Shown here in pieces: positions 10,497 to 23,048 of a DNA stretch of 64,000 bases; position 1 is the first letter of the stretch; every line of letters starts with the position of its first letter. Under the pieces are notes generated by a model that worked only from the letters and a program-made list of their open reading frames with translations, was not told the origin of the DNA and ran no database searches. The stretch is from Lolium rigidum (taxonomy: Eukaryota; Streptophyta; Magnoliopsida; Poales; Poaceae). The position numbers and the translations under genes are program-made. The stretch lies in assembly GCF_022539505.1 (NCBI RefSeq), contig NC_061511.1:35846620-35910619 (forward strand). Direction: 5' to 3'.

Positions 10497-13400
10497 TGAT
10501 GCATGTAAAATGCATACATGAACTTTTATTTTTGAGGAACTGCATACATGAACTTTGTTCTTTATCATATTGACTTTCCACATATTTGCAACATATATGA
10601 TGATAATATCATGTTTTACATTGATTTATGAGGATTTACCAATGATCTCATTTATTTGGTTTATAACTCTGCAGAATATGAATTCCTTGTTTCGCGTATT
10701 TTTCACTTTCATAGACCTATACGAAGTCAAATTGACCTGAGATTTTTGGAGTGTCATTTTTCATCGGGAGAAGCACCCTGGAGCCTGGAAGCACACTTGG
10801 ATAGGCCTGATGCCCAAAATACACCATGTGGCGCGCCCTACATGTCTGGGTGCACCACCAGGTTTTTTCGACCGTCGATCGTCCAATCCACTTGATTCTT
10901 TCGCCCACCGACGTATTTTAACCTAAAAATCACTATATATATATGGCCCCAAAGAGTTCTCGGGAGGAGAGCACCGTAGAAGACAGAAACACGCAAACAA
11001 AGGCAACATCAGCAAATATTGGAGCAGGAAACTCCGTCGGGATCACCGCTGGAGGGATCTCCACCTTCTCCAACGTCTTCATCATCATCACCATGATCAA
11101 GGGGGGTAGTCCACCTCTGGGCTATGGGTTTGTGGCAGTAGCTTGATCTATTTCTCTCATGTTTTTTATAGCTCTTAGTGCCATATGAGCTGCCCTACAT
11201 GATTATGGCCATATTTGTAATACATATGTGGTGGATCCTTATTCTATGATATTTTGCTATGAGATCTTATCATATTATGTGCAAGATTTATTGATAGATG
11301 CATATCATGTACCCCGTTCTGAAGTATTTGTTCTTATCCAACTTATATGCAACAGCTTGTGTGGGGTGATGTGTGTATTAGATGGAGTAGCATGGTTTTA
11401 GTGATTGGATAGAGACAAAAAATTCATGATCTATTATGGTTTTTCCTTTTATTTTGCTACCTCACTAGGGATAAAGTGAATGCATGTGCTATGTTCATCA
11501 TGTGATAGCAATAGTGATCTTGTTTGTTCAAGGTAGCATATTTGATATTCAAACATCATGTCAAAGTACTTATGGCTATGCTCTGTTAATTCTTAATACA
11601 AGATTGCATGGTGTTTTCCCTTTCTTGTGGAGTATAAGAGAGATGTGTTGCATCATCTCTATGTTAGGACGTGATGCCCATATGAATGTGTATATTTCAC
11701 ATGTTATTATTTTGAATCTTCTTATCTCATTGATGAATTATTATTGTCCACTACAACTTAACAGAGAGAATAGTAAAGTGAAACCATGAACCCCGGTTCA
11801 CTTTTTATCATAAGAAACACCTTTATATTGCTTTTATCTTGTTTTCTATTTGCTGCACTATTTTAATCCGAAAATATAAAAAATATTTACTTTTCTTATT
11901 TGCATCCAAAACATCTAAAATAATCAACCCTTTTACTGTTTTACTTAGTTACTGTATTCTATCTAGTTTTACTTGCTTTATTATTACTTGTGTTTTATTT
12001 ACTTACGCGAAACCTTGTGCTTGACAACCACACGGTGGAGTTGGGGACACAAGGTTTTTATTTTACTTTGTAGGATTGCTAGAAGAAGTGAGGGAGAGAA
12101 CGTTCTTTGCTCAGTGCCCCGAGAGTTCGATATAAACCCTCTGAAAGGACACGGATGCCGCCTAGAGGGGGGGTGAATAGGCGGTTTAAAACTTTTACGA
12201 ATATGGCTTAACAAATGCGGAATAAAACTAGCGTTTAATTTGTCAAGCACAAAACCTATATAACTAGGGTTCACCTATGTGCACCAACAACTTATGCTAA
12301 GCAATTCAAACAACTATGTGATAGCAAGATATATAACTTCAAGCACGAAGGCTATCACAAAGTAAAGTGCATATGTAAAGAGCTCGGGTCTAGGAATAAC
12401 CAAAGTGACGCGGAGACGACGATGTATCCCGAAGTTCACACTCTTGCAAGTGCTACTCTCCATTGGAGCGGTGTGGAGGACAAGTCACTCCAAATGCACG
12501 AGGGCCACCGTATTCTCCTCGAGAATTCCCACCAAAAGGGACGATGTCCTCGATCCACTATGGAACCTTAGGGTGGTCACCGAACCTGCACAAAGCTTGG
12601 GGCTATCTCCACAACTTAATTGGAGGCTCCCAATAAATCGCCACAAAGGCCTTGCCCTTGAAGAATCTCCACAACTTAATTGGAGTCCCCAAGAACACCA
12701 CAAAGACCACAAAGACCACTAAGCTGTCTAGGGTCCAAAGACCCAAGAGGAACAAGCTCCGGGAACAAGCTCCCGAAGTGAATATCTCACGAACTTTCAC
12801 CTCCATGTATCACCGCGGAGAAGTCAAACCGATGCACCAAATGCAATGGCAAGAAGACCACAAAGATGATCCAATTCTTCACTCTCAAATTCCAAAAAAG
12901 CTACTAAAGCTATTGGGGAATAAGAGAGGAAGAACGAAGTGGAGAACACAAAATTCTCCAAGATCTAGATCCCAAAGATTTACTCACAAAGAGATGATTT
13001 GGTTTGGTCAAAGTGTGGATCTGGATCTCCTAATCTTTCTCTCAAATAGATGCAAGAATCATGGGATGGGGAGAAAGATCTCAAGCTCAAATATGAACAA
13101 CAATGGTGGTGAGACAGGCTTGGGAGAGAGGAAGAAGAAGTAATCCCTTTTTGAGAGAGAGAAAAAAGGCTTAAAAAGAAGGCTGCCCAGATCTGCCCGT
13201 TGGGGCTTGGTGTGACCTGTAGTACCGGCCAGGTTGGGCCGGTACTACCGGCCGTGGTCGATCTGGCGCGGCGAGTCGGAGCGGGCCACGTGGCCGGGCA
13301 GGCCAGGAAGCTGCGGGCCGGGATGGGGGAGGCCGGAGCCTCCAGCCGGGGTATCGGCCGAGGTACCGCCGAGCCCCCCAACCACCCTGGAAACTTATCT

Positions 13401-14422
13401 GTGGCACTTGGCCACTTCCGGTACCGCGGGCGGTACCACGCCCGGAGGCTCCGGCCATGGGCAGGCCGGTGGTACCGCCTGCACCTCCGGCCACTGCTCC
13501 CTCCTCTCCATTTTCTTTTCTTCTTTTAAACACAAACTTGAAAAGCAAATAACTTGAGATTGGAAAATCCAAACGAGACGAAACCATTTTTGTTGTAAAG
13601 AGGACGACAAGAGCTACCCCCACAAACATGGAAACTAGTGGGGGTGATTTTCTATAATTTTTAGAGTGAAACCTCCAAATACGAGAAACCGGGAAAATCA
13701 CCGATATCGAAAACGCAACAAGTGATAAACCCGAAATCCATTTTCGATGAACTAGAGCTTGTCATGGAAATAACCACAAGCTCTAAAACACCACATGGAT
13801 AAGATCCAAATAACAACCAAGAGATATGATGCAAGGATGCAAAGGTTTGACCACACTCCGAACGATACGATCGAGTTACTTACTCGAGAGCCTCTTGATA
13901 GTACGACACTTAGCCTATAAACCGGTCTCCCAACTAAACCATGAGACCGGTAAGAAAGAAACCCTATCAAGAGCAATCCTTAACCTTGCGCATTCCTCTT
14001 GAGTTCGATGATGACGATCTTGGCCACGAGATGGAACGCCTTTCTTGATTGTGCTTGCTTCATGAAGTCTTGCGGATTGCTCCCCCATAATCCACTATGG
14101 GAGAGCTTCTTTTTCGGTGCATCTTCACATATCCATGAACACATATGAATGGCAAGCTTCAAGCATGTGAGCTCTTCGAGTTGACTCATCTTGAACTTGC
14201 CTCATTTCTTCATATTGCAACCTTGACGCCAACTTATGGTTCAAGCATTGCCTATGGACAACTCCTACACATATAACTTAATGCAAACATTAGTCCATAG
14301 GGATTGTCATTAATTACCAAAACCACACATGGGGGCTCTATGCACTTTCACCCTCGAGTCATCCTTGTGGGGAAAATACTCTACTGACACAACACTCTGC
14401 ACTTGGAGTCCCAACGTCATCA
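10497..14422 (+). repeat. 5' LTR of element A, split by solo LTR F
   Basis: Starts TGATGCATGTAAAATGCATA and ends GTCATCA. It matches 18393-20066 along its length apart from the 2.2 kb insert at 12142-14350. A TATATATATGG box near 10934-10946 sits in both LTRs and is a likely promoter TATA region. Confidence 0.9.
12142..14350 (-). mobile_element. Solo LTR F inserted in the 5' LTR of A
   Basis: The 2209-bp insert has CCCTC at 12137-12141 and 14351-14355 and ends TGAAAG...CTTTCA, so it follows TG...CA rules. It has no primer site, purine tract or coding region and no second copy nearby, which fits a solo LTR. The right end read on the minus strand (TGAAAGTGCATAGAGCCCCC) looks like the start of Maximus/SIRE-type Copia LTRs, so minus orientation is proposed. 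The middle is rich in GGTACCG and CCGGTAC palindromic wording (13205-13480) and also has a repeated CCACAACTTAATTGGAG motif (12609, 12669). Superfamily is tentative. Confidence 0.75.
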
Positions 14423-14433
14423 AGAAATTTTTC

Positions 14434-14451
14434 TGGCGCCATTGCCAGGGA
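14434..14451 (+). promoter_or_regulatory. Primer binding site, tRNA-Asp type, element A
   Basis: TGGCGCCATTGCCAGGGA lies 11 bases after the 5' LTR. It matches the complement of the plant tRNA-Asp 3' end except for two changes, and is where minus-strand DNA synthesis would start. Confidence 0.8.
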
Positions 14452-14699
14452 ACTAGCTGGAAGAGTTACATCGTCATAGTGGTTGCTGCATAAGTGGTAT
14501 TTTCTGGCGTTGCCATGAAGAATCATCTTACAACTACATCTCACCTAAGCTTAGGGAGGTTATACCACTGTGAGCTTTCTTATCTCTTTTAGATTTTGCA
14601 TTGTGTTTTACTTGTCTTGTTTTTAGTCTTTGCTTGTTAGTTCTTTTCCATAAAAAATGAAAAATACATATAAATTAGTAGTATTATCTTCTGGGAAGC

Positions 14700-15553
14700 A
14701 TGGAGAGAAGAACCCATTGGCCTTTTAGTGTGAATTTTTTCCCTCAAGATAATGATATCCCTATAGAGTCTTTTGAAATTGATCCTAAAGTAGTAAAAGA
14801 CATTTATGAACATTGTTTTTATGAAAGACCAAATGATTTCCCTATGGAAAGATTCAACGAAAAGTGCAAAATCCTTAATGTGAGAAATATGAATAATAAC
14901 ATAATCAAGGTTAAGCTTTTCCCATACTCTCTTGGTGGTAAAGCTTTAGATTGGATTTTAAAATGGTCACCTGGAAACTATAGCTCTTGGTTTAATTTTA
15001 AAGCTGGCTTTGTAGAAAGATTCAGATCTTTTGAGGTAGTTAGCCACATTAGAGAAATCATTACTTCCTTTAAGCAAAATAAAAATGAATTACTAGTAAA
15101 ATCTTGGGAAATATTTAGAGGGCTTGCATATGGAACAGAAAGCAGTTTTAAGGATTGGATGCTAATATACCTGTTCTATAATGGTTTGGAAAGCACTGTA
15201 AAATGTATCTTGATAATCAAAGTGGTAGTAGCTTCATGAAATTAATAGCCCAAAATTCTTTTGTGGTGCTATATGGTTTTCTCATAGAAGTAAAAATTAT
15301 AAGAATTCTAGAAAAATCTAAAGTTCCTGAAGATGATTTTGATGATAGACATGAAATCTTTGATTTATACAATAGGGAAAAGAAAATTGAAGATTTTAAA
15401 ATGCTTAGTGAAGCAAGGGAACCACTTTTGGATCTTGATAAATGTATCTTGCATGAATTGATTGATATACTTTATAAATTTGCTAAAGATCCCACTATTA
15501 ATGTCAATCAAGTTGGTTTTGGTTCCTATATTGCTAACTATGTCATTAAATAA
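14700..15553 (+). pseudogene. Retrotransposon gag of element A, frameshifted
   Basis: Two overlapping frames, 14700-15239 and 15203-15553, together show an Athila-like gag core. The motifs are VKLFPYSLGGKALDWILKW, WFNFKAGFVERF, REIITSFKQNKNELLVKSWE and RGLAYGTESSFKDWMLIYLFYNGLE. In active relatives gag forms the particle that packages the RNA. The frame breaks at about 15205-15240 and again before the protease remnant. There is no zinc knuckle in view. Confidence 0.85.
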
Positions 15554-15693
15554 AAGATACAAAGATACAATAATGAGGCTATGATACCACCTAAGATTGG
15601 GGATGCTTGGATCCCCAAGGTCTTAATTTCTATTGATAAAAACACATCATGCCATTCTAGATTTAGGATCTAGTGTTTCTGTCCTATCTAAAT

Positions 15694-15970
15694 AGCTATA
15701 TGATTACTTAATCTAAAAAATATGGAAAATTGCTCTATTGATTTATTACTTGATGATGATTCAACCAAAAAGGCTTTAGGAAGAGTAAATGATGTAATGG
15801 TAAATTTCATATGACATATGTGCATGATGATTTTATTGTTATGGACATGGGTAGCAATACATCTAGTCCTATAATCCTTGGAAGACCTTTTCTGAGAACA
15901 ACAGGAGCTATCATTGATTCTAAAGAAGGGAATGTGAAGTTTCAATTCCCACACAAGAAGTGTATGTAGC
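15694..15970 (+). pseudogene. Retropepsin C-terminal remnant of element A
   Basis: Two frames carry the last part of a retroviral-type aspartic protease: KKALGRVNDVMVNF, then FIVMDMGSNTSSPIILGRPF and LRTTGA...SKEGNVKFQFP. The catalytic D-S/T-G part is not seen upstream, and the frame changes near 15810. It confirms that A once held gag-protease but not a full pol. Confidence 0.75.
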
Positions 15971-18376
15971 AATTTCCGAGGAAGAAGGATGTACCATCAT
16001 TTAAGCTACCACAAAAATTCCATGTCACTTGAATCAAGTAAGTAAGCCTAGCTATATGGCTATAAAGAAAACGTTTTACACGGGAGGCAACCCGAGATGA
16101 TTTAATATTTGGTTCTTATTTTACATGCTTGTTGTAGCATGTTAATTTTGTTTTAGTTTACTCTCTGGTTTCTAAATAAATTATCAAGTTTTTACCCATT
16201 TGGATGTTTAAAGTTGCAAACATAATATGGAGTTGTTGTTTTCTGCACTGCACTTTTTAGTGCACGATTTTTCTGATTTTTTGGTAACTCCTAAAATCTG
16301 GCAAAATTCATAGTAGCTGTAAATTTTCATCTTATATATGCACGTAAATTGGCTACAATTCCTGACGTGTCTAAGTCGTGCTAAAAATCAGTTTTGCTGC
16401 AGCAAAAAAATTGGACAGATTCTGCCTTTCAATATTAGATCCATTCTTTTGAGTATCAAAATGATTTTTGCTTGGGATTTTTGATATGCTATAATGATTA
16501 GAACATTATATGATATCTGGTTCATGAAGTTATAATTTTACTTATTATTAAAACAACAACAAGCATGATTTCTTTGTACCTCTAATGTCACCCCATAGAA
16601 AAGAATGGGAATGGAGGAATGTCACACTAAGATCAATTCAAGTATGGTGAATATCATAAGCATGGGGATGCCCATGACACACCACTGGACTCATTCTAAA
16701 ACTCTTGGTTTGAGCACCTCTAAACTCTGTGTTTTGAGCAACATGGAATTTTCGCAAAAGCTTGAAGCGTCCTTGTTTTATTTGTGTCTATTTTTGTTCT
16801 AAAAATGAAAGGACCATCATATTAAGTGTTCATAATTCATATGAACGAGCTACTGGACCAAAACTCTATTATCTCTGAATGGTTAAAGAAAATTAAGTTG
16901 CATGATTATAAAAGAAAAGGAGGAATGCCCAAAAGCTGAAATTTATTTTGTGTATGGTATTTCTAGTTTCACATGCTCTATTGAGTGATTGTTTGCTATG
17001 TGCCTTATTCAGTGCTACTTCTTACTAGTATGCATAAATGTTTAAATTTATGTATCATTGTTTGTTGATGAATGAATAGCTCTATGGATACTATTGCATG
17101 CTTTTAGATCTCTTACTAGACAAAAGAATTGAATTCTTACACAAACATAGACTTGTTTCCAAGCTCAACTCAAATCCAATGTCTATCATACCTAGATATA
17201 TATCACTTGCTATTCCAAGTATAATGTGTGTGTTAGGCCTCGAATATTTTCAAAATATCCTTTTTGTGTAATTTAAAGCTCATGAGAAAGTAAGGTTTGG
17301 AAGGAAAATACCGCTATGCATGTTGTGGGTTTGACTGATTATGAGTAATGAGCTAGATCATAACCACGCTTACTGGGGACGTCTTTCAACATTGAACCAT
17401 CGGGGTATTGCTCCCTGCGTTGATCATCATTTCATTTGTGTTGTTGATGGTTATCTCTTGCGGAATAAGTGGAGGTTATCACGAGTAAGTATGCATGCAT
17501 GTTAGAAAACAGCTGTGGGCCGCTAACATAATCCATGCCTAATCATGGTAAAAGTTTCAGCAAAGAGGATCCTCAATAGAAAGAGTGAAAAAAGTAAAAG
17601 AAAAAGAGTTAGTGAAAAAAGAGAGAGAGAGTGGGAAAAGAGAAGAAACGAAAAAAGAAAGAAAAAAGAGTTAGAGAAAAAGTGAGAGAGAGCTAGAGTG
17701 CTCAAAGCCTATTGTTCATGTTGTCCGGTATGGATGGTCTATAGTTGAGATATCCATCTCCTCTCGTCCTTTGTACGTGCGGCATGAAGGTACCCCATTG
17801 CGATACTTGGTTTAAACATGTGAGTTGAAAAGTCTTGGTAACCCGAAACTGAGTAACAAAAGGTGTAGTCCTTAGCAATCAAGAAAATGAGGCAACATTT
17901 ACTCATAAGAGGTCAAACACATGACACATTGATGTCTCCACACAAGATATGCATGGTACCCAATCCTTATTATTATTGTTAACATACATTGCATATCTCA
18001 AAACCTTGTTTTGTTCTCTCTACTTTTTATTTTGTTGGAGGTCTAGCACAAATATTCCCTGCTTACTTTCTTGTGTTCTAGAGTCAAAAATATCCAAGAA
18101 AAGGGATGACAAAGAGTCATCCAACAATTCTATAGGATTATCCTAAGCATGCTTTATGATTCATACTATTTATCATTCATGTTTCTTACAATGCTATTTA
18201 CTATTATGCATGCTTTGTAGAATGTAAGAGATATCACTTTATGAGTTCATATTACTTATTGTCATTCTTTATTGACTAAACCTTGTGATACTTGGATGAT
18301 TATTTAGAAGCTATATATATAATAAACTCTAAAGTTCATGTTAGTTTATCACCTTTATGCTTGGGACGAGCATAGG
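15971..18376 (+). other. Noncoding internal 3' region of element A
   Basis: About 2.4 kb with no supported ORF between the protease remnant and the 3' LTR. It holds a purine-only stretch at about 17570-17700 (GA-rich, long runs without C or T) and a GGGGATGCCCATG motif near 16665 similar to the purine tract motif. Such long untranslated 3' regions are usual in this element group. Confidence 0.6.
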
Positions 18377-18392
18377 TTAAGCTTGGGGATGT
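18377..18392 (+). promoter_or_regulatory. Polypurine tract of element A
   Basis: TTAAGCTTGGGGATGT directly precedes the 3' LTR. The same AAGCTTGGGGATG motif precedes the 3' LTRs of B and C, so it is the likely plus-strand primer. Confidence 0.75.
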
Positions 18393-20066
18393 TGATGCAT
18401 GTAAAATGCATACATGAATTTGTCCTTTATCATATTGAATTCCCACATATTTTCAACATATATAATGATAATATCTTGTTTTACATTGATTTATGGGGAT
18501 TTACCAATGATCCCCTTTATTTGGTTTATAACTCTGTAGAACAGAAATTCCTTGTTTCGCGTATTTTTCACTTTTAGAGACCTATAAGGAGAAACTGACT
18601 TGGGATTTTTGGAGTGTCATTTCTTCATCGGGAGGAGCACCATGGAGCCTAGAAGCACACTTGGATAGGCCTGAGGCTCAAAAGACACCAGGTGGCGCGC
18701 CCTACATGTCTGGGCGCGCCACTAGGTCTCTTTCGACCGTCGATGGTCCAATCCACTCGATTCTTCTGCCCACCGACGTATTTGACCTAAAAATCACTAT
18801 ATATATGGCTCCAAAGAGTTCTCGGGAGGAGAGCACCGCAGAAGATAGAAACACGAAAACAAAGGCAGCAGCAGCGAAGATTGGAGTTGGAAACTCCACC
18901 GGGATCACCGTCGAAGGGGTCTCCACCTTCTCCAACATCTTCATCCTCATCACCGTGATCAAGGGGTGTAGTCCACCTCTCGACTACGGGTTTGTGGTAA
19001 TAGCTTGATCTATTTCTCTCATGTTTTTCATAGTTCTTAGTGCCATATGAGCTGCCCTACATGATTATGGCCATATTTTTAAACCTATATGGGGGATCCT
19101 CATTCTACGATATTGCGTCATGAGATCTGATCATATTATGTGCAAGATGTATTGATTGATGCATATTATCTACCCCGTTCCGAAGTATTTGTTCTGATCC
19201 AACTTATATGCAAGAGCGTGTGTGGGGTGATGTGTGTATTAGATGGAGTAGCATGGTTTTAGCGATTGGATAGTGACAACAAATGCATGATCTATTACGG
19301 TTTGTCTTTTCTTTTGCTACCTCACTAGGGATAAAGTAAATGCATGTGCTATGTTCGTCATGTGACAAAAGTGATGATCTTGTTTGTTCAAGGTAGCATA
19401 TTTGATATTCAAACATCATGTCAAAATACTTATGGCTATGCTTTGTTAATTCTTAATACAATATTGCATGGAGTTTTCCCTTTCTTGTGGAGTATAAGAG
19501 AGATGTGTTGCATCATCTCTATGTTAGGACGTGATACCCATATGAATGTGTATCTTTCACATGTTATTATTTTGCATCTTTATATCTCATTGATGAATTG
19601 TTATTGTCCACTACAACTTAAGAGAGGGAATAGTCAACTGAACCCATGAACCTCGGTCCACTTTTTATCATAAGGAACACCTTTATATTTATTTGATCTT
19701 GTTTTCTATTTGCTGCACTATTTTAAACCGAAAATACAAAAATATTTAGTTTTCTTATTTGCATCCAAAATGCCTAAAACAATCAACCCTTTTACTGTTT
19801 TACTTAGTTACTTTATTCTATCTAGTTTTACTTGCTTTATTATTATTTGTGGTTTATTTACTTACTCGAAACCATATGCTGGACGACCACACGGTGGAGT
19901 TGGGGACACAAGGATTTTATTTTACTTTGCATGATTGGTAGAAGAAGAGAGGGAGAGAATGCTCTTTGCCAAGTTCCCCGAGAGTTTGATTAAACCCTCG
20001 AGTCACCCTTGTGGGGAAAATACTGTACTGACACAACACTCTGCACTTGGAGTCCCAACATCTTCA
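18393..20066 (+). repeat. 3' LTR of element A
   Basis: Starts TGATGCATGTAAAATGCATA and ends CAACATCTTCA, 1674 bp, followed directly by CTATC. Divergence from the 5' LTR is scattered point changes and small gaps. Confidence 0.9.
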
Positions 20067-20836
20067 CTATCTCATATACTTTTATGCAACCAACATATAC
20101 TTTTATGCAACCAACACAAACTATCTCACAATTGCCAAGAACAAGTCATTACTCAAACATCAACATAGAGATACAGTAGATCATGGGAAAACAATATATT
20201 GCATCATACATCATGTTTGCCAAGATATTATAGTGGGGAATGATGGAGAGTTGTTGTAGATGGTGAAGGAGATGATGATGTTGATGAAGATGACCACACC
20301 GGAGGGGGTTGGATTCCACCGGAGGCAATTTCGGTAGCGTTCCCCCCCTATGATCTCAGCCGGTGGCAGCCTACTGACTCTCTGTTTATGTGTTTTTGAT
20401 CTCCGCCGCTGTAGAATCGACGAAACCCTAGGGATCATATACATAGGGGTTTTTGGATCAAAAAAAGTTGGTTCGTGAAAGATTGAGGCGAATCGGATGG
20501 TCGAGGGGGGAAACAAGCATAGGTGGCGCGCCACCTTATCTAGGTTACATCCCCTTGATCTGCCGGTGTCCCACTTTAGCTCATTTTGTTCGTCTAGAAA
20601 ATTTTGAACAGTGGCCCCTGACCTTGCCCTTTTCCGAGTCCTGTAGCTCCTGGAAAGTAAAAAACACTAAAATGAGGCATTTTCTGCCAGACAGAGTTAG
20701 AACCGGAGGAGAGGGGATTGTTTAGAAAATACCCAAAAACAATATAAAACAATAAAATAACATTATATAATATGAAAATTTCTGGTAATATGTGGAAATA
20801 AAGTGCAAAGTTCATGTTTGTATTTTACATGCATCA
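20067..20836 (-). repeat. Partial LTR, antisense, 5' portion only
   Basis: Read on the minus strand from 20836 it starts TGATGCATGTAAAATACAAA and continues with wording like the LTRs of A and D (CATGAACTTTG, TTTATTTCCACATAT, a GGTGGCGCGCCACC block near 20523). It is a related but different family and lacks its second half. It stops where element A begins, so A may have landed at or near its broken edge. Confidence 0.65.
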
Positions 20837-22556
20837 TTGTATTGTACTACTGGTGCCATGGTAAGGTTGAGAGGCCATTAAGCTGTCCGGTCCCACTTGG
20901 ACATCTCGTGCAATAGGGTATATGCAGGATTGTATCAAGCCCGATGGTCAAGCGCCCTGGACTGGCAAGTGATCGAGGGCCCTATGAATACAAAAGGGTG
21001 GATATGCGGGGTCACGGAGAAGGGCAGTGGTTGGCTTGGACCTTATACTGGACCTCACACCAGGGAAGTGTGGACACGAATCTCGAGCTCGGTTGGCAAC
21101 AAGGATTCTCTTACGGGTAAAGTAACACACATCTCTAGAGTGTATATAATTTTGGCTTGTCACTCCCTGTTCCGGGTTGGAAGTGTGAACGCTCCGGGTA
21201 ACGAGCTCCATTAAGTTCTAGCCAATCCGTGAAAACTGACGGACATAGTTTTTCAAAATAAAATTAACTTTTTGAAGAAATGATTAGAAAAACTTGCATT
21301 TGCCTATGATTTTATGGTATGTGGTTGTATCTAGTGCATGATACACCTATCTGAATTTGATGAGTACACTCGTACTCACCCGTTCCCTCTTGAACCCCTG
21401 ATAGATTGGGAGTCACCAAAGTAGAATCTACCGTACGTGAAGCTCGAAGGCGGAGGAGTCAAGTAATACATGAGTAGGAACCAATCAATGAAGTCGACGA
21501 AGTCAACATCTACATTTACCATGGTGGAAACCTAGTCTAGAAGTAGAAGGGACCTATTATGTAATCCTAGCACTGAAGTAGCTAGAGTTCTAGCAGAGTT
21601 CTTTAGCAAGCCAAGTATTTCTAGAGGTATAATTAGCAATATGTTAGTCTACGAGTGGTTTTTTTGGAACTTTATTTTCAGTTTTACCTCATTGTAAAGT
21701 TGGAGGATGTGATGATCTTTTGTAAAGAGTTTATGTGTACTTATATAGACATGCCTTGGAGTCGCAAATGTTTTTGTTGTACCACTCTGAGGGATTTAAT
21801 GGTGTTTCATTTGTATTATGTCACCGACTTGCGTACTACACGATGCAGTGGTATGATGGGTCACCACAGGAGGCCAGCGACTCCCCCCACGCCGACACCA
21901 CCACCATCTCCTCAACAGCCGTTGCACTGGTCATGGCCTTCGGTGCCTCCAGGCTTCATCGACCTTGTCGGCGACGATGACAAATAGGCAGTCATGGCAG
22001 GCGCCCTAGTAGCTAGGGCTATTTTCTAGTATTATTTTTTAAATTTTTGGCACTATGTAAATGTTTCTATTAATTGATAATATATTTGGGACAAAAAGAT
22101 GCGTCGGGCCACAGGGCTATCCCGACCCAGATGGATATACCACTCAACAAAATAAATTTCTTGTCCACGGCAGACTCAAACTTTTATGTTCGGTTTCATC
22201 GGGCCGCTGGAGGTTTGGGTCGCCGATTTGGGTCGGCCCGCGGACTGGATGCTTCGCGCGGTCCGGCATGCCCGGACAGGGCACACAGCGGTGCGACCCA
22301 TTCGGTCCGCTGGCGATTTTCATGTCCTTGGCAGTTGGTCAATTCCATTTCAAATTTCAACACAAAAACATAGCAATTGAGAAGCATTATATGTGGCAAA
22401 CATATTTCTGAGCCCTCCAGGCAGCGCCAACTAGTGGCAAGTGTCTCCGAAACGTGCAAAGTTAGACAATATCTTATAATATATTTAAAAAGTGGAAAGC
22501 TTCACCCAAAAAGTGGCTACTTTCACCCAAATGCCAACCATCTATGACAATACCCT
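20837..22556. other. Old repeat debris, unclassified
   Basis: No gene is supported. 20837-21560 reads like part of another LTR but has no paired copy here. 21840-21985 has a Pro-rich short frame ending LVGDDDK that matches nothing I recognise. 22085-22340 is GC-rich with GCGTCGGGCC and TTCGGTCCGCTGGCG wording. This resembles subterminal DNA of Harbinger-type elements and lies on the correct side of the ORF1 remnant, so it may be one end of that transposon. Confidence 0.35.
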
Positions 22557-22924
22557 TTAGTCTTCGCCAACAAGGATCATCTTCTGCCTCTTCTTGATCC
22601 AAGCCCTTTACATGGGATAGGTGATGGTGGCCAAGTCCGTGAGCATGATCCAGTTCTCCTTGGCCATGATCTCGGCTTCGGCCTCCAACACCTTGGACTT
22701 GGCATCGGCATCCATGAGCCTTGCCTTGGCCTCGACCTCGAAAAGATTAGACTTGGCAAGGGCCTCTTCTACCTCAAGAGCTCTCACTTGAAGATCAACA
22801 AAGCTCTTTGCGGTTGCCTCTTTCTCTTTGCGCCGCCTCTCTTTCCTCTTGGCGATGGCCTCTTCCTTATTGACCATCAACTCCCTCAAGGTCTCTTAGA
22901 ACACCATTGAGGAAGCTTGACGGT
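22557..22924 (-). pseudogene. PIF/Harbinger ORF1 (Myb/SANT-like), C-terminal part
   Basis: The minus-strand frame holds a charged coiled coil: LRELMVNKEEAIAKRKERR, KEATAKSFVDLQ, EVEAKARLMDADAK, then after a stop AWIKKRQKMILVGED and the real end at 22557. This is the C-terminal region of the NAM-associated/Myb-like proteins that accompany Harbinger transposases and help bring them to DNA. Two in-frame stops are present. One lies in the sequence that reads PM-stop-RAW, where CAA became TAA as in methylated-C decay. Its N-terminal part is at 46391-48052, moved away by the nested insertions. Confidence 0.85.
22920..22924. repeat. Target site duplication ACGGT, left of solo LTR D
   Basis: ACGGT directly precedes TGATGCATG of D and recurs at 46391-46395. 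Removing D and one copy rejoins the ORF1 reading frame without loss. Confidence 0.93.
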
Positions 22925-23048
22925 TGATGCATGTAAAATGCATACATGAACTTTGTCCTTTATCATATTGAATTCCGACATATTTACAACGTATATGATG
23001 ATATTACCATGTTTTACATTGATTTATGTGGATTTACCAATGATCCCC

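Larger units (their letters stand above)
10497..20066 (+). mobile_element. LTR retrotransposon A (Gypsy, non-autonomous, Sabrina/WHAM-like style)
   Basis: Complete element with LTRs at 10497-14422 (interrupted) and 18393-20066, a primer site at 14434, a gag remnant, a protease remnant and a purine-rich tract before the 3' LTR. Flanking duplications are CTATC. Without insertion F the 5' LTR is about 1.71 kb against 1.67 kb for the 3' LTR. No reverse transcriptase, RNase H or integrase is seen between 15.97 and 18.39 kb, so it needed enzymes from another element. Its LTR belongs to the same family as solo LTR D. The family name is a style assignment, not a database match. Confidence 0.9.
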
